DNA of 6,612 bases, from NCBI GenBank assembly GCA_002049885.1, contig MVCS01000078.1, positions 1 to 6,612 of the forward strand. Reading direction: 5' to 3'. This DNA is from Planctomycetales bacterium 4484_123 (lineage in GTDB: Bacteria > Planctomycetota > Phycisphaerae > SM23-33). Below are positions 5,301 through 6,612 of the stretch, in pieces. Position 1 is the stretch's first letter. Every line of letters starts with the position of its first letter. Position numbers and translations under genes: made by a program. The notes beneath the pieces were generated by a model. It was not told the DNA's origin and ran no database searches. It was given only the letters and a program-made list of their open reading frames with translations.

Positions 5301-6612
5301 ATGACAACGACACGGCGCGGCGTGGGGTTTGTTGCGGTGCTGGTGGTCTGCCTGGGCCTGGCCGGCAGTCTGGCTCTCGGGGCCGAGGCGGGCTGGTCGA
5401 TGCGAAAGCTGCCCGGCTGCGAGGACCTCCCCAAGCGCATGGCCGCGTTCTACCGGCCGGTGGAGGTTCGCCTCAAACCCGCGGCCAGGCAATACGAACT
5501 GCCGTTGGACCTTTCCCGGCTCAACAATCCCAATTTCGGGAAACTGGCCTATCCCTTCCAACAGCGCGACCTGGCGGCGAAGGCCAACGCCATGCTGGCC
5601 AAGAACGGCTTCGTGGTCTTTCCCGCGGGGCGCTTCGACGACGTGGTGAGCTTCTACAAGGCCGTCAAGAGCCGCGGGCTGCCCATCTTCGTCACCTCCG
5701 ACTCGCTCTTGCATCTCTACCACATTCAATTCGACGAGACGCTCAGGGCCATCGAGGAACGAGAGTTCGTCAAAGACCTGTTGGCCATCAGCAGGGCCAT
5801 CCAGGCCGAGGCGACCAAGCTCCACGCCAGCACCAGCGGCGACCTGAAGAAGGCCGCCCGGTTGTTGGCCGGCTACGCCACCGTGCCCGTCGTGCTGCTG
5901 GGCCGGACGGGCATGGACGCAGAGGCCCTCGAGGCGCTGAAGGAACTGAACTCCTGGCCGCCCCGGCCGAGCTGGCGCCAGCGCGACGCGTTCGTGCGGA
6001 AGTACTCGGAGCTGTTCCAGGCCATCCGCAAGGAACAGCGCCTCCCGCCGCAGCGCTACGGCCTGAACGTGCCGGTGGTCAGGCGCGCCCTGCAGCGCTA
6101 CATCAAGGCCCATCCCGTCGCCGCCGACGGCACCGCGGGGGCGGTGCCGGATTTCGTGGCCGATGACGTCAAGGCCGAGCTGGAGCTGATCGCCGCCCAC
6201 AAGGGCTTCGCCCCCAGCCCGCTGTTTGCCTACAAGGAGGACTACTCCCAGTACGTCCCCCGCGGCCACTACAGGCGCAGCAAGAAACTCAAGCAGTATT
6301 TCAAGGCCATGATGTGGTACGGGCGGATGACGTTCCTCATCCGCGGCCAGACGGGCCGGGTGGCGGGCCTTGTGCCCATGCCCGTCGCCCGGGTGCAGAC
6401 CCTGGCCGCCTGCATGCTGGCCGGGATGATGGAGGGCAAGCTGCCTGACGGCCGGCCGCTGGCGCAGGTGTGGGACCGGCTGTACGCGGTGACGGCCTAT
6501 TACGTGGGCCTGGCCGACGACCTGACGCCGTATGAGTATCGTTCGGCCCTGCGGGTCGTCTTCGACGGGCCGGTGAGGCCCTCGGGCCTGCTGGACGTGG
6601 AGAAGTCCTTCC
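5301..6612 (+). CDS. Exported DUF3160-family protein, function unknown (3' end outside window)
   Basis: The first 437 codons of a longer gene are present; family members are typically several hundred residues longer. The ATG at 5301 has GGAGG (5290-5294) 6 bases upstream. Residues 1-30 form a Sec signal peptide: TRR at the N-terminus, a hydrophobic core at about 8-27 and an AEA cleavage site before G31. There is no lipobox around C17, so export to the periplasm or outside is expected. DUF3160 is recognised from FVVFPAGRFDDVVSFYKAV (104-122), GLPIFVTSDSLLHLYHIQFD (126-145) and YSQYVPRGHYRRSKKLK (315-331) followed by YFKAMMWYGRM (333-343). The clustered D134, H138, H141, D145 and H323 lie in these conserved stretches and could form an active or metal site; that is inference. 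No function is established for the family to my knowledge. The gene is divergent from the aminotransferase gene, and no partner is visible. Confidence 0.88.
   Translation, partial: MTTTRRGVGFVAVLVVCLGLAGSLALGAEAGWSMRKLPGCEDLPKRMAAFYRPVEVRLKPAARQYELPLDLSRLNNPNFGKLAYPFQQRDLAAKANAMLAKNGFVVFPAGRFDDVVSFYKAVKSRGLPIFVTSDSLLHLYHIQFDETLRAIEEREFVKDLLAISRAIQAEATKLHASTSGDLKKAARLLAGYATVPVVLLGRTGMDAEALEALKELNSWPPRPSWRQRDAFVRKYSELFQAIRKEQRLPPQRYGLNVPVVRRALQRYIKAHPVAADGTAGAVPDFVADDVKAELELIAAHKGFAPSPLFAYKEDYSQYVPRGHYRRSKKLKQYFKAMMWYGRMTFLIRGQTGRVAGLVPMPVARVQTLAACMLAGMMEGKLPDGRPLAQVWDRLYAVTAYYVGLADDLTPYEYRSALRVVFDGPVRPSGLLDVEKSF

Noticed and set aside
5151..6269. 372-codon open frame on the - strand opposite the DUF3160 gene
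   Set aside because: The + strand has a ribosome binding site, signal peptide and DUF3160 motifs over the same bases. The antisense translation is Gly/Gln/Ala/Arg-rich and matches nothing I recognise.

Overview
The window is GC-rich throughout, with strong G/C preference at third codon positions, and looks like a chromosomal segment from a free-living, non-model bacterium. A GH35 beta-galactosidase, an HU-type protein with a Pro-rich tail and an exported DUF3160 protein together suggest a planctomycete, perhaps Phycisphaerae. That placement is an inference from gene content and not a marker-based assignment. I see no tRNA, rRNA, CRISPR array, insertion sequence, integrase or attachment site.

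Layout. The first 47 bases are the 3' end of an upstream + strand gene. Bases 48-399 hold no gene that I can support. They contain a small AT-richer patch with an inverted repeat, several hairpin-forming GC-rich segments, a good intrinsic terminator (287-307) and, just after it, a sigma-70-like promoter. The + strand GH35 glycoside hydrolase gene (400-3069, 889 aa, no signal peptide) follows. After it come a probable weak terminator and a new promoter, then a + strand HU/IHF-family DNA-binding protein gene (3249-3602, 117 aa) whose C-terminal tail is encoded by a degenerate tandem repeat. A 284-base spacer holds one Shine-Dalgarno-led 33-codon small ORF of doubtful reality and a strong intrinsic terminator (3787-3817). 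A class I PLP-dependent aminotransferase lies on the - strand (3887-5074). It is divergent from a + strand gene for an exported DUF3160-family protein of unknown function (from 5301, running off the right end). The 226-base divergent intergenic region carries a good -35/-10 pair for the aminotransferase and a fair one for the DUF3160 gene.

How they fit together. The genes look like separate transcription units, not one pathway: each has its own apparent ribosome binding site, and terminators or opposite orientation separate them. GH35 would release terminal beta-galactose from galactosides, apparently inside the cell. The HU protein is a nucleoid architectural protein. The aminotransferase belongs to amino-acid metabolism. 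The DUF3160 protein is the only one whose biochemical role is unknown. I found no convincing evidence of a new multi-gene system. The most worthwhile leads are the gene-free, terminator-ended segment at 48-310, the triple beta-sandwich architecture of the GH35 protein, the repeat-built HU tail and the uncharacterised DUF3160 protein.
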